From NCBI RefSeq assembly GCF_015529805.1, contig NZ_CP064654.1, positions 2,480,001 through 2,544,000 on the forward strand: a stretch of DNA of 64,000 bases, written 5' to 3'. This stretch comes from Qipengyuania soli. Lineage in GTDB: Bacteria; Pseudomonadota; Alphaproteobacteria; Sphingomonadales; Sphingomonadaceae. A model generated the notes under the pieces. The model did not search any database. It was given only the letters and a program-made list of their open reading frames with translations, and was not told the origin of the DNA. Below, piece after piece: positions 18,260-27,085 of this stretch (positions within the stretch are counted from its first letter, which is position 1; every line of letters begins with the position of its first letter). The position numbers and the translations under genes were made by a program.

Positions 18260-19540
18260 CTAACCTATCGTCTCCGACAGGAAGTGGAGCGTCAGGCCGA
18301 CAAGTCCGCCGACCATCGTGCCGTTGATACGAATGAACTGGAGATCGCGGCCGACAGCGCCTTCGACCCGATCGGTGATGGTTTGCGCATCCCAGCGCTT
18401 CACGGTTTCGGACACCAGCCTGACGATCTGGTCGCCATAGCGCGTGGCAATCCCGACCGCGGTACGGCGTGCAAAGCGATTGACCTGGCGCTGCAATCGC
18501 TCGTCGTCCCGCAGGGCTGCGCCCAGTTCTCCCAGGGTTTCCCCGAGATAGCCTTCGCCCGCGCCGCCGTTCGATCGGATCGACTTGATGAGACCGGCAC
18601 GCAGGCGCTCCCACACGCCCTGCCACCAGTCGCCGATGGCAGGATTGTTGAGCAGTTCGCGCTTCATCCGCTCGACCCGCTCCTGCATCTCGGGGTCTTC
18701 GCGTAGACCTTTTGCAAGCTCCTGTAGGCCTTCCTCTATCTTGTCGCGCAGGGGATGCTCCGGATCGACGAGGACTTCCGCCAGCAGCTTATAGAGCCCA
18801 TCGATGACCGAATTGGCCAACCGCTCATCAAGGCCGGTAAAGCGCAGCACGGCATTGGCGCGCTTGTGCACCATGTCACGCACCAGTGTTTCGTTGTCCT
18901 CCAGCACCAGCCCTGCCCAGCGGATGATCTTGTCGATCAGCGGCTTGTGCCGGCCGTCGGCGATCATCGCTTCGAGCATGCCGCCGAGCAGCGGGGCGAT
19001 GTCGAGTTTCTCCAGCTGCGCCTTTATGCCGCCGCGTACCTGCCCGCCGAGCCGGTCGGGATCCAGCGACTGCAGCACTTCGATCGCAAGCTCGCCTGCG
19101 CCTGCGCGGATGCGCGAATCGCGCGCCGACTTGGGATCGGCAAGGTAGCTGCCGACCGCCTTGGCCAGGTTCATCGTGCCCATGCGTCGGCCGACGACCG
19201 CAGGCGTGAGGAAGTTTTCGCGCAGGAACTGCGCCATGGTGTCGGCGATACGGTCCTTGTTTTCCGGAATGATGGCGGTGTGCGGAATGGGCAGGCCGAG
19301 CGGACGGCGGAACAGCGCCGTAACCGCGAACCAATCGGCGAGTCCGCCGACCATGGCTGCTTCCGCAAAGGCGTGGAGATAGCCCCAAGCGGGGTGCAAA
19401 TCGAGATAGCGCCCGGAGAGCAGGAACAGCCCCGCCATCAGGACGATCAATCCGGTGGCAGTTCGCCGCATGACCCGCGCGCGGTCGGGCGCTAGCGGAG
19501 GGCCGGCTAATGCCGAACCCGCGGGCAAGTGGTCACTCAC
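18260..19540 (-). CDS. DUF445 family membrane protein
   Basis: 426 residues of the DUF445 (YjiN-like) family. Two hydrophobic segments near the N-terminus (about 29-45 and 58-80, around HAFAEAAMVGGLADWFAV, the family hallmark) precede a long helical cytoplasmic or periplasmic region, and a last hydrophobic stretch (GGLVGLTLHFLSETIG) closes the protein. The start is a GTG at 19540 that overlaps the RND pump stop (GTGA), so it is made with the pump. The family has no established biochemical role; the coupling hints at an envelope role here. Confidence 0.85.
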   Translation of the reverse strand: MSDHLPAGSALAGPPLAPDRARVMRRTATGLIVLMAGLFLLSGRYLDLHPAWGYLHAFAEAAMVGGLADWFAVTALFRRPLGLPIPHTAIIPENKDRIADTMAQFLRENFLTPAVVGRRMGTMNLAKAVGSYLADPKSARDSRIRAGAGELAIEVLQSLDPDRLGGQVRGGIKAQLEKLDIAPLLGGMLEAMIADGRHKPLIDKIIRWAGLVLEDNETLVRDMVHKRANAVLRFTGLDERLANSVIDGLYKLLAEVLVDPEHPLRDKIEEGLQELAKGLREDPEMQERVERMKRELLNNPAIGDWWQGVWERLRAGLIKSIRSNGGAGEGYLGETLGELGAALRDDERLQRQVNRFARRTAVGIATRYGDQIVRLVSETVKRWDAQTITDRVEGAVGRDLQFIRINGTMVGGLVGLTLHFLSETIG

Positions 19541-22500
19541 TCCGCGGGCTCTGCCTCCGGCGCCTGGCCGCCGCCCACGATGCCGCGCTTGTCGTCACCT
19601 TCCTTGTAGGTGAGCAAACGACCGCGCAGCCACGGGCCGGCACGCTTTTCGAAGCCGTCAGCAAGACTGAAGCCTGCGGGCACGATGAGCAGGGTGAGCA
19701 GGGTAGAAAGGATCAGGCCGCCAATCACCATGGTCCCCATCGGCGCGCGCCACGCACCGTCGCCTGCTCCAAGGACGCCCGAGAGCGCCGTCGGCACCAT
19801 GCCTGCGGTCATCGCCACCGTGGTCATGACGATCGGCTGGGCACGTTTGTGACCCGCATCGAGCAGGGCGTGAAGCTTGCGGGTTCCCTTGGCCATTTCC
19901 TCGATCGCGAAGTCGATCAGCAGGATCGAGTTTTTCGACACGATGCCGAGAAGCAGCAGGATGCCGATATAGATGGGCATCGACTGCGGCTGGCCGAACA
20001 GCCAGACCAGCATGATACCGCCCAAGGGCGCCAGCAGCAGCGAGGTCATGTTCACCAGCGGACTGATGATGCGCTTGTAGAGGAGGACCAGCACGGCGAA
20101 AACGAGGAAGAAGCCGGCGACGATGGCAATCATCAGGTTCTGCAGCATTTCTGCCTGCCACTCGTCCTCGCCGACCACGTCGCGGATGACGCCCTGTGGC
20201 AGGTCCTTGAGGATCGGCAGCTCATCGATCTTCTTCTGGGCTTCACCCTTGATGACGCCTTGGGCAAGGTCGGCACCCACGAGGACGCGGCGGTTCTGGT
20301 TGTAGCGCTGAATGGCTGTCGGACCCGAACCGAAAGTGATTTCGGCCACGCGAGATAGCGGGACCGAACCACCGCTCGCCGTCTGCACCGGCAAGTTCTT
20401 GATCGTCTCGAGGCTCTCGCGCGATTCCTCGGGAAGCATCACGCGGATCGGGATCTGGCGGTCAGACAACGAGAACTTCGCCGCATTCTGCTCGATCTCG
20501 CCCATGGTGGCGATGCGGATGGTCTGGCTCAATGCTACCGTGGTCACGCCAAGATCTGCAGCGAGGTCCTCGCGCGGGCGAATAATGATCTCGGGACGGT
20601 TGACGTCAGCACTGATGCGCGGCGCGACCAGGGTATCGATACCCTTCATCTGCTCGACCAGCGTGGCGGCCGTTTCCTCGAGGAGTTCGGGATCGGATCC
20701 GGCGAGCATGATAGTCATGTCGCGGCCCGAGCCGAAGCCGCCCGATTGCGATGCAAAGCGGATGCGTGCGTCGGCCATCTGCGCGAATTGCGGAGCGAGG
20801 CTGCGCTCGAAGTCGATCGAACTGCGCTCGCGATCCTCCTTGAGCGTGATGTAGATCGTTGCCTGGCCTTCGCGCACGCGCTCCAACGCCAGTTCGACTT
20901 CAGGCTGCTCGTAAAGCACCTTGGAGACGCGATCGGCGACTTCGCGCGTGGTTTCCAGCGTAGTGCCAGGGACCATCTCGATTTCGATGCGGCTGTTCTC
21001 GCTGTCGATCACCGGCTGGAACTGCGCCGGGACGATGGTGAACAACAGGATAGTCAGCATCAGCGAGAAATAACCGATACCCAGCATCCATACCCGATGG
21101 TCGAGGAAGCGGGCGTGGAGATACTTCCACACCTGTCGCATATGATCGCCAAACAGTCCGACGATGAAGCCGAACAGCTTGAACAGCGCCAGTACGGCCA
21201 ACAGTCCAGCACCAAGCGCTATCGCCACCTGGATGATCTCGATGATCTTGGCGACGACGACAGCAAAGATATTTTCCGACCCGCCGGTGATCAGCGCGGG
21301 CAGTCCCAGACCATTGATCGCATTGAACACGGCGAAGATGGCAGCGCCCGCGACAGCAAGCGCTGCGAGCACGGTGAACAACAGGCCAAGCACATAGAGC
21401 CAGCGGTGGCGCGGACCTTCCAGCCCTTCGCGTGCCGCATACATCTTGCCGCGGTCGAGCGACCACCTGAGGACTTCCATGTAACGGTCCATCAGCGGAC
21501 CTTCGCCGTGTGCAGCCTGTCCCTGCGCCTTGAGGAAATAGGCGGCCAGCATGGGCGTGATCATGCGGGCAACGGCCAGCGACATGAGCACGGCAACGAC
21601 GACCGTCAGGCCGAAATTCTTGAAGAACTGGCCCGAAATGCCCGGCATCGCGCCGACGGGGAAGAATACCGCAACGATACAGAAGCTGGTGGCAACCACC
21701 GGCAAGCCGATCTCGTCGGCCGCGTCGATCGAGGCCTGGTAGGCGGTCTTGCCCATGCGCATGTGTCTGACGATGTTCTCAATCTCCACGATCGCATCGT
21801 CGACCAGCACGCCTGCAACCAATGCCAGGGCCAGCAGCGAGAGCTGGTTCAGGTTGAAACCCAGCAGGTCCATGAACCAGAAGGTCGGAATGGCCGACAG
21901 CGGAATGGCGACTGCGGAAATTGCTGTCGCGCGCCAGTCGCGCAGGAAGAAGAACACCACGACGACGGCGAGGATGGCACCCTCGATCATCGCGGCCATG
22001 GCGCTTTCGTACTGTTCCTTGGTGTACTTCACCGTGTTGAAGAGGGGGATGAACTTGATGCCCGGCGTTTCCGCCTGGATCTTCTCGATTTCCTTCACCG
22101 CCTCTTCGTAAACCGTGACGTCCGAAGCACCTTTGGCGCGGCTCATGGCAAAGTTCACGACCTGCTTGCCCCGGACGGTGGCGATGGAGGTTTGCTCCGA
22201 ATTGCCGTCACGCACGGTGGCCACGTCGGCCAGCTTGATGGTCCGGCCGCCGCCGAGCTGAATCTGGCGCTGGCTCAGTTCGAATGCATCAGCATTGTTA
22301 CCGAGGACGCGAACCGACTGGCGCGTGCCCCCCACTTCGGCAGTGCCGCCTGCGGTATCGAGATTGTTCGCGCGCAGAACGCTGTTGATCTGGCTGGCGG
22401 TCACACCGAGTGCCTGCATCTTGGGCAGGTCGAGTATGACCTCGATTTCCCGATCGACGCCGCCGAAGCGATTGACCTCGGCCATGCCTTCGATGCCGAG

Positions 22501-23004
22501 CAGACGCTTGGCCACCGTATCGTCGATGAACCAGCTCAATTGCTCGATGGTCATGTCATCGGCTTCGACCGCATAGATTGCGAGGAAGCCGCCGGAGATT
22601 TCCTCCTTGGTGACGCGTGGTTCGAGAATGCCGTCCGGCAGGCTCCCGCGAACCGTATCAATGGCGTTCTTTACCTCCGAAACCGCGTCGTTCGGGTCGA
22701 TCCCGATCTCGAACTCGATGAAGGTGTTGGAGTTGCCTTCCCGCGCGGTCGAATTGATCGAATTTACGCCGTTGATCGAACGGACGGCCGCCTCGACGCG
22801 TTGGGTGATCTGGTTCTCGATCTCGGTCGGGGCAGCACCCGGCTGCGAAATCGAGACATTGACCGCCGGGAATTCGATGTCGGGGTTGTTGACCACGTCC
22901 ATGCGCATGAACGCTATCAGGCCCGCGAGCAGCAGCGCGGTAAACGCGACCAGGGGAATGGTCGGGTTGCGGATCGACCAGGCCGAGATATTGCGGAAGT
23001 TCAT
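19537..23004 (-). CDS. RND efflux transporter permease with extra hydrophobic block
   Basis: Inner-membrane proton-driven pump of the AcrB/HAE class, 1155 residues against the usual 1020-1060. Standard parts are present: TM1 (about 14-33), first periplasmic loop, TM4 with the proton-relay pair D402-D403 in [16 protein letters not shown]6 near 470-490, TM7 at about 637-660 and the C-terminal repeat. Between TM6 and TM7, about residues 520-630, an insertion of roughly 100 residues carries hydrophobic runs at about 535-563 and 580-619, enough for two or more added membrane helices. It follows the adaptor gene by 12 bases and overlaps DUF445. Drug or lipid substrates cannot be told apart. Confidence 0.93.
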   Translation of the reverse strand: MNFRNISAWSIRNPTIPLVAFTALLLAGLIAFMRMDVVNNPDIEFPAVNVSISQPGAAPTEIENQITQRVEAAVRSINGVNSINSTAREGNSNTFIEFEIGIDPNDAVSEVKNAIDTVRGSLPDGILEPRVTKEEISGGFLAIYAVEADDMTIEQLSWFIDDTVAKRLLGIEGMAEVNRFGGVDREIEVILDLPKMQALGVTASQINSVLRANNLDTAGGTAEVGGTRQSVRVLGNNADAFELSQRQIQLGGGRTIKLADVATVRDGNSEQTSIATVRGKQVVNFAMSRAKGASDVTVYEEAVKEIEKIQAETPGIKFIPLFNTVKYTKEQYESAMAAMIEGAILAVVVVFFFLRDWRATAISAVAIPLSAIPTFWFMDLLGFNLNQLSLLALALVAGVLVDDAIVEIENIVRHMRMGKTAYQASIDAADEIGLPVVATSFCIVAVFFPVGAMPGISGQFFKNFGLTVVVAVLMSLAVARMITPMLAAYFLKAQGQAAHGEGPLMDRYMEVLRWSLDRGKMYAAREGLEGPRHRWLYVLGLLFTVLAALAVAGAAIFAVFNAINGLGLPALITGGSENIFAVVVAKIIEIIQVAIALGAGLLAVLALFKLFGFIVGLFGDHMRQVWKYLHARFLDHRVWMLGIGYFSLMLTILLFTIVPAQFQPVIDSENSRIEIEMVPGTTLETTREVADRVSKVLYEQPEVELALERVREGQATIYITLKEDRERSSIDFERSLAPQFAQMADARIRFASQSGGFGSGRDMTIMLAGSDPELLEETAATLVEQMKGIDTLVAPRISADVNRPEIIIRPREDLAADLGVTTVALSQTIRIATMGEIEQNAAKFSLSDRQIPIRVMLPEESRESLETIKNLPVQTASGGSVPLSRVAEITFGSGPTAIQRYNQNRRVLVGADLAQGVIKGEAQKKIDELPILKDLPQGVIRDVVGEDEWQAEMLQNLMIAIVAGFFLVFAVLVLLYKRIISPLVNMTSLLLAPLGGIMLVWLFGQPQSMPIYIGILLLLGIVSKNSILLIDFAIEEMAKGTRKLHALLDAGHKRAQPIVMTTVAMTAGMVPTALSGVLGAGDGAWRAPMGTMVIGGLILSTLLTLLIVPAGFSLADGFEKRAGPWLRGRLLTYKEGDDKRGIVGGGQAPEAEPAE

Positions 23005-23016
23005 CGGTCGACTGCC

Positions 23017-24207
23017 TCAGCTACCCTTGGCCATCTGCGGCTTCACCGTTTCGCCTTCGGTCAGGAAGCCGCCGGCTCGAAGCACGACGCGCTCCTTGCC
23101 GTTGAGGCCTTCGGTCACCACGATACCCTGCGGCGTTACCGCACCGGTGGTGATCGGGCGCCGTTTCGCCTTGCCCTCGCTATCTACGATGTAGACGAAT
23201 GCTCCCTCGCGATCGGACAGGACAGCCGATTCAGGCAGCACCGGCGCCACGACCGCGCCGCTTTCGATGGTCGCGGTTGCGAAGCCACCGGGGCGAAGTT
23301 CGGGAGCGTAAGGCAGCGCAATCCGTGCCGTACCCTGGCGATCGGCGTTGCTGATGGTCGGCGAAATCTGCCAGATCTGGCCCGAAAAAGTCTTTTCCGA
23401 ACCGACGGGCTGCACCTTGGCCGTCTTGCCGGCGCCGATGTTGGCAAGGTCGCTCTCGCTCAACTTGGCGAGCATCTCCATCTCGCCGCCGCGAGCGATG
23501 CGGAACAGCGCCTGCGCACCGCCTGCCACGGTCTGGCCAACCTCGACATTGCGTTCAAGAACAAGGCCTGCCGCCGGAGCTACAATATTCAGGCGCGCAT
23601 TGCGTGCCTGCAACTCGCGCAACTGCGCTTGTGCCACGCGGACGCGGGCGACAGCGGCATCGCGCGTCGCAGTTAACCGGTCGACGTCGGCGGTCGATAC
23701 GAAGCCGCGCTCAACCAGCTTGAGCGAACGGTCGAGATTGGCCTGAGCGAGGTTCGCATCTGCCTGTGCGACCTGGATCTGGGCCGCGGCACTCTGCGCC
23801 TGCTGGGACTGGACCGAGCGATCGATGATCGCAAGAACCTGGCCCTGGCGCACCCAATCGCCGGCTTCGACCGGTATCGCGATGACGCGTCCGCCTTCAC
23901 CGACAGCGCCGACCGGCATATCGCGGCGAGCCGCCAACGTGCCAGTGGCCACTATCTGGCCGGAAACGGTCGTGCGGCCGGGGGCAACGACGGTGACGGT
24001 GGGAAGCTGCTGCTCGTTCTCGTCAGTCGGCGCAGTTCCGGAGCGGCCGAATACGACATAGGCGATCAGGATCAGCGCCGCGAGGGCGACAACGGCCGCG
24101 ATAATCTTCCTGCGTCCGGACGAGGTCGAGCCTTCGCCGTCGGCGACAAAGCCGATGGTGCCCGCATCGCGCGTTTCAAATCCCGTCTCGTAATTCATCG
24201 CCATCAT
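23017..24207 (-). CDS. RND efflux periplasmic adaptor (membrane fusion protein)
   Basis: HlyD/AcrA-type adaptor, up to 396 residues, anchored by one membrane segment (about 34-52). The lipoyl half-motif VIAIPVEAGDWVRQGQVLAIID leads into a coiled-coil hairpin rich in Ala/Gln (about 130-200), then the second lipoyl half (RLNIVAPAAGLVLERNVEVG) and beta-barrel and proximal domains. Three in-frame ATGs (24207, 24204, 24198) compete and no clear ribosome site decides. It heads the operon adaptor-pump-DUF445. No outer-membrane channel gene is nearby. Confidence 0.93.
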   Translation of the reverse strand: MMAMNYETGFETRDAGTIGFVADGEGSTSSGRRKIIAAVVALAALILIAYVVFGRSGTAPTDENEQQLPTVTVVAPGRTTVSGQIVATGTLAARRDMPVGAVGEGGRVIAIPVEAGDWVRQGQVLAIIDRSVQSQQAQSAAAQIQVAQADANLAQANLDRSLKLVERGFVSTADVDRLTATRDAAVARVRVAQAQLRELQARNARLNIVAPAAGLVLERNVEVGQTVAGGAQALFRIARGGEMEMLAKLSESDLANIGAGKTAKVQPVGSEKTFSGQIWQISPTISNADRQGTARIALPYAPELRPGGFATATIESGAVVAPVLPESAVLSDREGAFVYIVDSEGKAKRRPITTGAVTPQGIVVTEGLNGKERVVLRAGGFLTEGETVKPQMAKGS

Positions 24208-24237
24208 GCCCCGGTACTCGTCACTCGGACGTGGTGT

Positions 24238-24265
24238 ATTATCTTGCTATATCACTGAACGCAAG
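24238..24265 (-). promoter_or_regulatory. Probable promoter and operator of the RND operon
   Basis: On the minus strand, TTGCGT (24264-24259) and GATAAT (24243-24238) form a -35/-10 pair with a 15-base spacer. The same segment is bounded by an inverted repeat, CTTGC at 24243-24247 and GCAAG at 24261-24265, as expected for a repressor of the TetR or MarR type acting between the boxes. No regulator gene lies alongside. Confidence 0.45.
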
Positions 24266-24405
24266 AATTTACCGAAAAGGGCGATAAACCGCCAATTGGG
24301 CAAGGGCAACGCGCCGTTCTGCGAAGCGCAAATTCCGGCAGACCAATGTCGCGCGGTTACAACATAACGTGGCAGGCTCAAGGCATGGAAATATGTCGAC
24401 AAATA

Positions 24406-24445
24406 GAAAAAGCGGAGCCTCCGAAAATGGAGACCCCGCTTTTAC
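24406..24445. terminator. Bidirectional-looking terminator after the GlsB gene
   Basis: 12-bp stem between AGCGGAGCCTCC (24411-24422) and GGAGACCCCGCT (24429-24440) with two G-T pairs and loop GAAAAT. It is flanked by an A run (24406-24410) that gives a U tract for minus-strand transcripts, and by TTTA on the other side. It ends the GlsB transcript and shields the divergent RND promoter. Confidence 0.8.
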
Positions 24446-24463
24446 TTACGCGATTGCGGTTAC

Positions 24464-24730
24464 TTAGCGGACGCGGCCGCGCTGAACCATATTCGCAATG
24501 CCGAGCAGGACGATGGCACCGACGATGGCGACCAGGAAGCCCGGAAGGTTGAAAGTCTGGATAGTGGTGTCGATGCCGAACAGCGGACCTGCGAGCAGGT
24601 TGCCGATGATCGCACCGATGATTCCGACGACGATGTTCCAGAAAATGCCCATCGAGGCATCACGGTTCATGACCAGGCTTGCGAGCCAGCCGGCAACGCC
24701 GCCAACGATAATAGCAATAATCCAACCCAT
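24464..24730 (-). CDS. GlsB/YeaQ/YmgE family stress-response membrane protein
   Basis: 88-residue transglycosylase-associated (GlsB/YeaQ) family protein. Almost the whole length is three hydrophobic helices with glycine zippers: MGWIIAIIVGGVAGWLASL, then GIFWNIVVGIIGAIIGNLL, then LPGFLVAIVGAIVLLGIA. The MNRDASMG loop is typical of the family. An excellent ribosome site (AGGAGG) sits 7-8 bases before the ATG. Homologues are induced by general stress, and a consensus EcfG promoter lies upstream. Molecular function is unknown. Confidence 0.92.
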   Translation of the reverse strand: MGWIIAIIVGGVAGWLASLVMNRDASMGIFWNIVVGIIGAIIGNLLAGPLFGIDTTIQTFNLPGFLVAIVGAIVLLGIANMVQRGRVR

Positions 24731-24772
24731 TCTATTTCCTCCTGTATTTCCCGTCGACCGTGTGCCCCCCTT

Positions 24773-24798
24773 AACGGACAGCAGGACGAAACGGTTCC
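24773..24798 (-). promoter_or_regulatory. EcfG (general stress sigma) promoter for the GlsB gene
   Basis: On the minus strand GGAAC (24798-24794) is followed after exactly 17 bases by CGTT (24776-24773), a full match to the GGAAC-N16/17-CGTT consensus of alphaproteobacterial EcfG sigma factors controlled by PhyR/NepR. It lies 42 bases before the ATG, a sound distance, and in front of a family known for stress induction. Confidence 0.75.
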
Positions 24799-24862
24799 CC
24801 GTTGTTTACCGGGGATACAGCTGGAGCGAGTGGATTGTCGTTTTGTTCCCGAAGCGGGCGCG

Positions 24863-25162
24863 TCAGTACTTGAGCTGGCGCTCGTAAAGATCGCGGTAAT
24901 GCTGGATACGCGTCACGCGCAGGCCCTGCATGCCGGACCGATCGACGGCGCGTTGCCAGGAGGCGAACTCTTCGAGGCTGAGGCTGTAACGCTCAAGAAC
25001 CTCGTCGATCGACAGCAGGCCGCCATTGACCGCGGCAACCACCTCGGCCTTGCGGCGAACGACCCAGCGCTTGGTGCCCGGCGACGGCAGGTCGGCGAGC
25101 GTCAACGGCTCCCCGAGCGGGCCAATCACCTGTGCAGGGCGGATATCCTGGTTCTCAATCAT
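24863..25162 (-). CDS. sciP: SciP-type CtrA inhibitor (DUF1153)
   Basis: 99-residue DUF1153 protein matching SciP, the small helix-turn-helix protein that, in Caulobacter, binds CtrA and blocks its recruitment of RNA polymerase late in the cell cycle. Family features: VIGPLGEPLTLADLPSPGTKRWVVRRKAEVV, a DNA-binding helical core (NGGLLSIDEVLERYSLSLEEF) and the end SWQRAVDRSGMQGLRVTRIQ. Its ATG overlaps the stop of a small upstream gene (ATGA). No CtrA box (TTAA-N7-TTAA) is obvious nearby. Confidence 0.93.
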   Translation of the reverse strand: MIENQDIRPAQVIGPLGEPLTLADLPSPGTKRWVVRRKAEVVAAVNGGLLSIDEVLERYSLSLEEFASWQRAVDRSGMQGLRVTRIQHYRDLYERQLKY

Positions 25163-25452
25163 TTTTTCTCTCGATCGCCATGCACCGCATCACTTGCGGC
25201 TGACCCGAGGCTTAAACCCGTGGCTTTTCCATGACCTGAAGCTTCATGGTTACCCGGGCATTTACCCTTTTCATTCCCCTCACGACGAACCTCGGCGAAT
25301 GCGCCGAAGCCGGCCTCGATACGCGCAAACTCCTCGCGAAGATCGCGAGTCGCGGCGATGCGGGCAACGAGATCCGTCCACTGGAAACGGCGCAAATCCG
25401 CGCCATCCCGCGTTTCGGGGAACCCTGCCCTGTTGAAATGCCCCTCGTACAT
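25159..25452 (-). CDS. Small conserved-type protein coupled to sciP
   Basis: 97 residues from the ATG at 25452, beginning MYEGHFNRAGFPETRDGADL. The first ~55 residues look like an ordered helical domain (RRFQWTDLVARIAATRDLRE, EFARIEAGFGAFAE); the rest is polar, Gly/Ser/His-rich and ends DREKK. I recall similar proteins beside SciP in sphingomonads but know no function. Evidence that it is real: its TGA overlaps the sciP ATG as ATGA, and protein-like composition begins at this start while the upstream extension reads as noise antisense to mnmA. No clear ribosome site; a DnaA box sits just upstream. Confidence 0.7.
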   Translation of the reverse strand: MYEGHFNRAGFPETRDGADLRRFQWTDLVARIAATRDLREEFARIEAGFGAFAEVRREGNEKGKCPGNHEASGHGKATGLSLGSAASDAVHGDREKK

Positions 25453-25457
25453 TCGAC

Positions 25458-25466
25458 TGTGGATAA
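25458..25466 (-). promoter_or_regulatory. Perfect DnaA box at the start of the sciP operon
   Basis: TTATCCACA read on the minus strand, the strong DnaA-binding nonamer, lies 6-14 bases upstream of the ATG of the gene coupled to sciP. A bound DnaA would cover the leader and start region. There is only one box, so this is not an origin. Confidence 0.5.
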
Positions 25467-25556
25467 CAGCGCATGGTGAACGATCCGTAAAACATCGCAT
25501 ACGGCGCTGGGCACTGCCCTCTGGTGGCAAGCCCCCTGCCCGTGTATGGGCGCGCC

Positions 25557-26711
25557 ATGCCCACCACCGCAGAACTTTCCCCGGCCGCCGCCGCGGCGCT
25601 GTTCGACCTTCCGCGTCCGGCGGAAGAGTGCCGGATCGTGGTCGCCATGTCTGGCGGGGTGGACAGCTCCGTCGTTGCAGCACTCGCGGCACGCAGCGGA
25701 GCCGAAGTCATCGGCGTGACCCTCCAGCTTTACGATTACGGCGCAGCGACCGGGCGCAAGGGGGCCTGCTGCGCGGGCGACGATATCCGCGATGCACGCG
25801 ACGTCGCCGAACGTCTCGGCATCGCGCATTACGTCCACGACCATGAAAGCGCCTTTCGCGAGGAGGTGGTCGAAGGATTCGCCGATGCCTACCTTGCAGG
25901 CCAGACGCCTGTCCCCTGCATCCGCTGCAACATGGGGCCCAAGTTCACCGACATGTTCGCCATGGCGCGCGAGCTGGGTGCGGATTGCCTCGCAACCGGC
26001 CATTACGTCCGCCGGGTGATGGGCGCGGCGGGTCCCGAACTGCATCGGGCACTCGATCCCGCGCGCGACCAGTCCTATTTCCTCTATGCGACCACAGATG
26101 AACAGCTCGCGTTCCTGCGCTTCCCGCTGGGGGGACTTCCCAAGGACGAGGTGCGTGCGCTGGCAGCGGCAGCAGGCCTGCGCAATGCCGACAAGCCCGA
26201 CAGCCAGGACATTTGCTTCGTCCCCGACGGAGACTACGCGAAGATCGTCACCAAGATGCGGCCCGAAGGCGTGCGCCCGGGCAAGATCGTCCATGCTGCA
26301 ACCGGCGAGGAACTGGGCGAACATCGCGGGGTGATTCACTTTACCGTCGGTCAGCGGCGCGGGCTCGAGATCGGCGGCCAGCCGGAACCGCTTTACGTCA
26401 TTGGCATCGATGCTGAAGCCGCCGAGGTCCGCGTCGGCCCCAAGCGCATGCTCGCGGTCGAATCGGCCCGGATCATCGAAACGAATCGCATTGGGCCGCT
26501 GCCTGACGCCCCGTTGACCGCCAAGGTCCGCAGCCTCGCCAAGCCCGTCCCGGTCGTTCTCGACGGTCCTCTCGGCGACAATGCCGCCACTACGATCCGC
26601 TTCGTCCAGCCCGAATACGGCGTGGCCCCCGGCCAGGCGGCGGTCATCTATGCTGGAGAGCGCGTGGTCGGCGGGGGCTGGATCGCATCGACCGAGGGTG
26701 TGGCCGGCTGA
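25557..26711 (+). CDS. mnmA: tRNA-specific 2-thiouridylase
   Basis: Inserts sulfur at U34 of tRNA-Lys, -Glu and -Gln. The PP-loop SGGVDSSVV sits at residues 32-40; the alphaproteobacterial [11 protein letters not shown] insertion follows. Catalytic Cys121 lies in [13 protein letters not shown], and the second cysteine in [14 protein letters not shown]. The C-terminal beta domains contain [13 protein letters not shown]. The ATG at 25557 gives 384 residues; an upstream GTG would add 11 unlikely ones. It stands alone, convergent with the next small gene. Confidence 0.97.
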   Translation: MPTTAELSPAAAAALFDLPRPAEECRIVVAMSGGVDSSVVAALAARSGAEVIGVTLQLYDYGAATGRKGACCAGDDIRDARDVAERLGIAHYVHDHESAFREEVVEGFADAYLAGQTPVPCIRCNMGPKFTDMFAMARELGADCLATGHYVRRVMGAAGPELHRALDPARDQSYFLYATTDEQLAFLRFPLGGLPKDEVRALAAAAGLRNADKPDSQDICFVPDGDYAKIVTKMRPEGVRPGKIVHAATGEELGEHRGVIHFTVGQRRGLEIGGQPEPLYVIGIDAEAAEVRVGPKRMLAVESARIIETNRIGPLPDAPLTAKVRSLAKPVPVVLDGPLGDNAATTIRFVQPEYGVAPGQAAVIYAGERVVGGGWIASTEGVAG

Positions 26712-27056
26712 TCAGCCCTCCCACGGCTGGAGGACGCAGCCGTAGCCTTCGCGATAGAATGCCGTGTCCGAGGCAACCAGCGGCACCGAAGCGGTTACGC
26801 TCTTCGCCTCTTCGTCTGCGCTGAAGCGCACGAATTCCATCCCCTCCAGCTTGTCCTTGGCACAGTCGCTCATGCTCCGCCCCTCAATGAAGCGGCATGA
26901 GCAGGCGACATGCGCTCCATAGGCGGTTCCGGCGGCGGCAGTGCGGCGCACACCCTCGCCATAGAACACCCAGGCAGCCCCGCCGATGGCGAGAGCGATG
27001 AGCGCGAGCCACAGCCAGATACGTGTTTTGCCGGAGCTGGTTTTGGCCGTTGCCAA
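26712..27056 (-). CDS. Small membrane-anchored unknown protein
   Basis: 114 residues: a short polar N-terminus, one membrane helix (about 13-32, WLWLALIALAIGGAAWVFYG), then an exported domain with cysteines at about 52, 54, 65 and 106 (HVACSCRFIEGRSMSDCAKD). The even number of cysteines and outward placement suggest disulfides. The gene is divergent from the serine hydrolase with a 29-base gap, so they may share control. No family or function recognised. Confidence 0.7.
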   Translation of the reverse strand: MATAKTSSGKTRIWLWLALIALAIGGAAWVFYGEGVRRTAAAGTAYGAHVACSCRFIEGRSMSDCAKDKLEGMEFVRFSADEEAKSVTASVPLVASDTAFYREGYGCVLQPWEG

Positions 27057-27085
27057 GCGGGATTCCTTCGTGCGAGTGACGCCGC

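Noticed and set aside
20746-23676. 976-codon open frame on the plus strand
   Set aside because: It is antisense to the RND pump and adaptor genes. Its composition is the His/Arg/Asp-rich pattern expected from the reverse of GC-rich coding DNA, and it has no domain or ribosome site.
25458-25466. Replication origin suggested by the DnaA box
   Set aside because: There is one box only, with no AT-rich unwinding region, no dnaA, dnaN, hemE or parAB nearby. Treated as a regulatory site.
25246-25479. 77-codon plus-strand frame between sciP and mnmA
   Set aside because: The minus-strand frame here has the ATGA link to sciP and better composition; this one has neither a ribosome site nor a recognisable protein.
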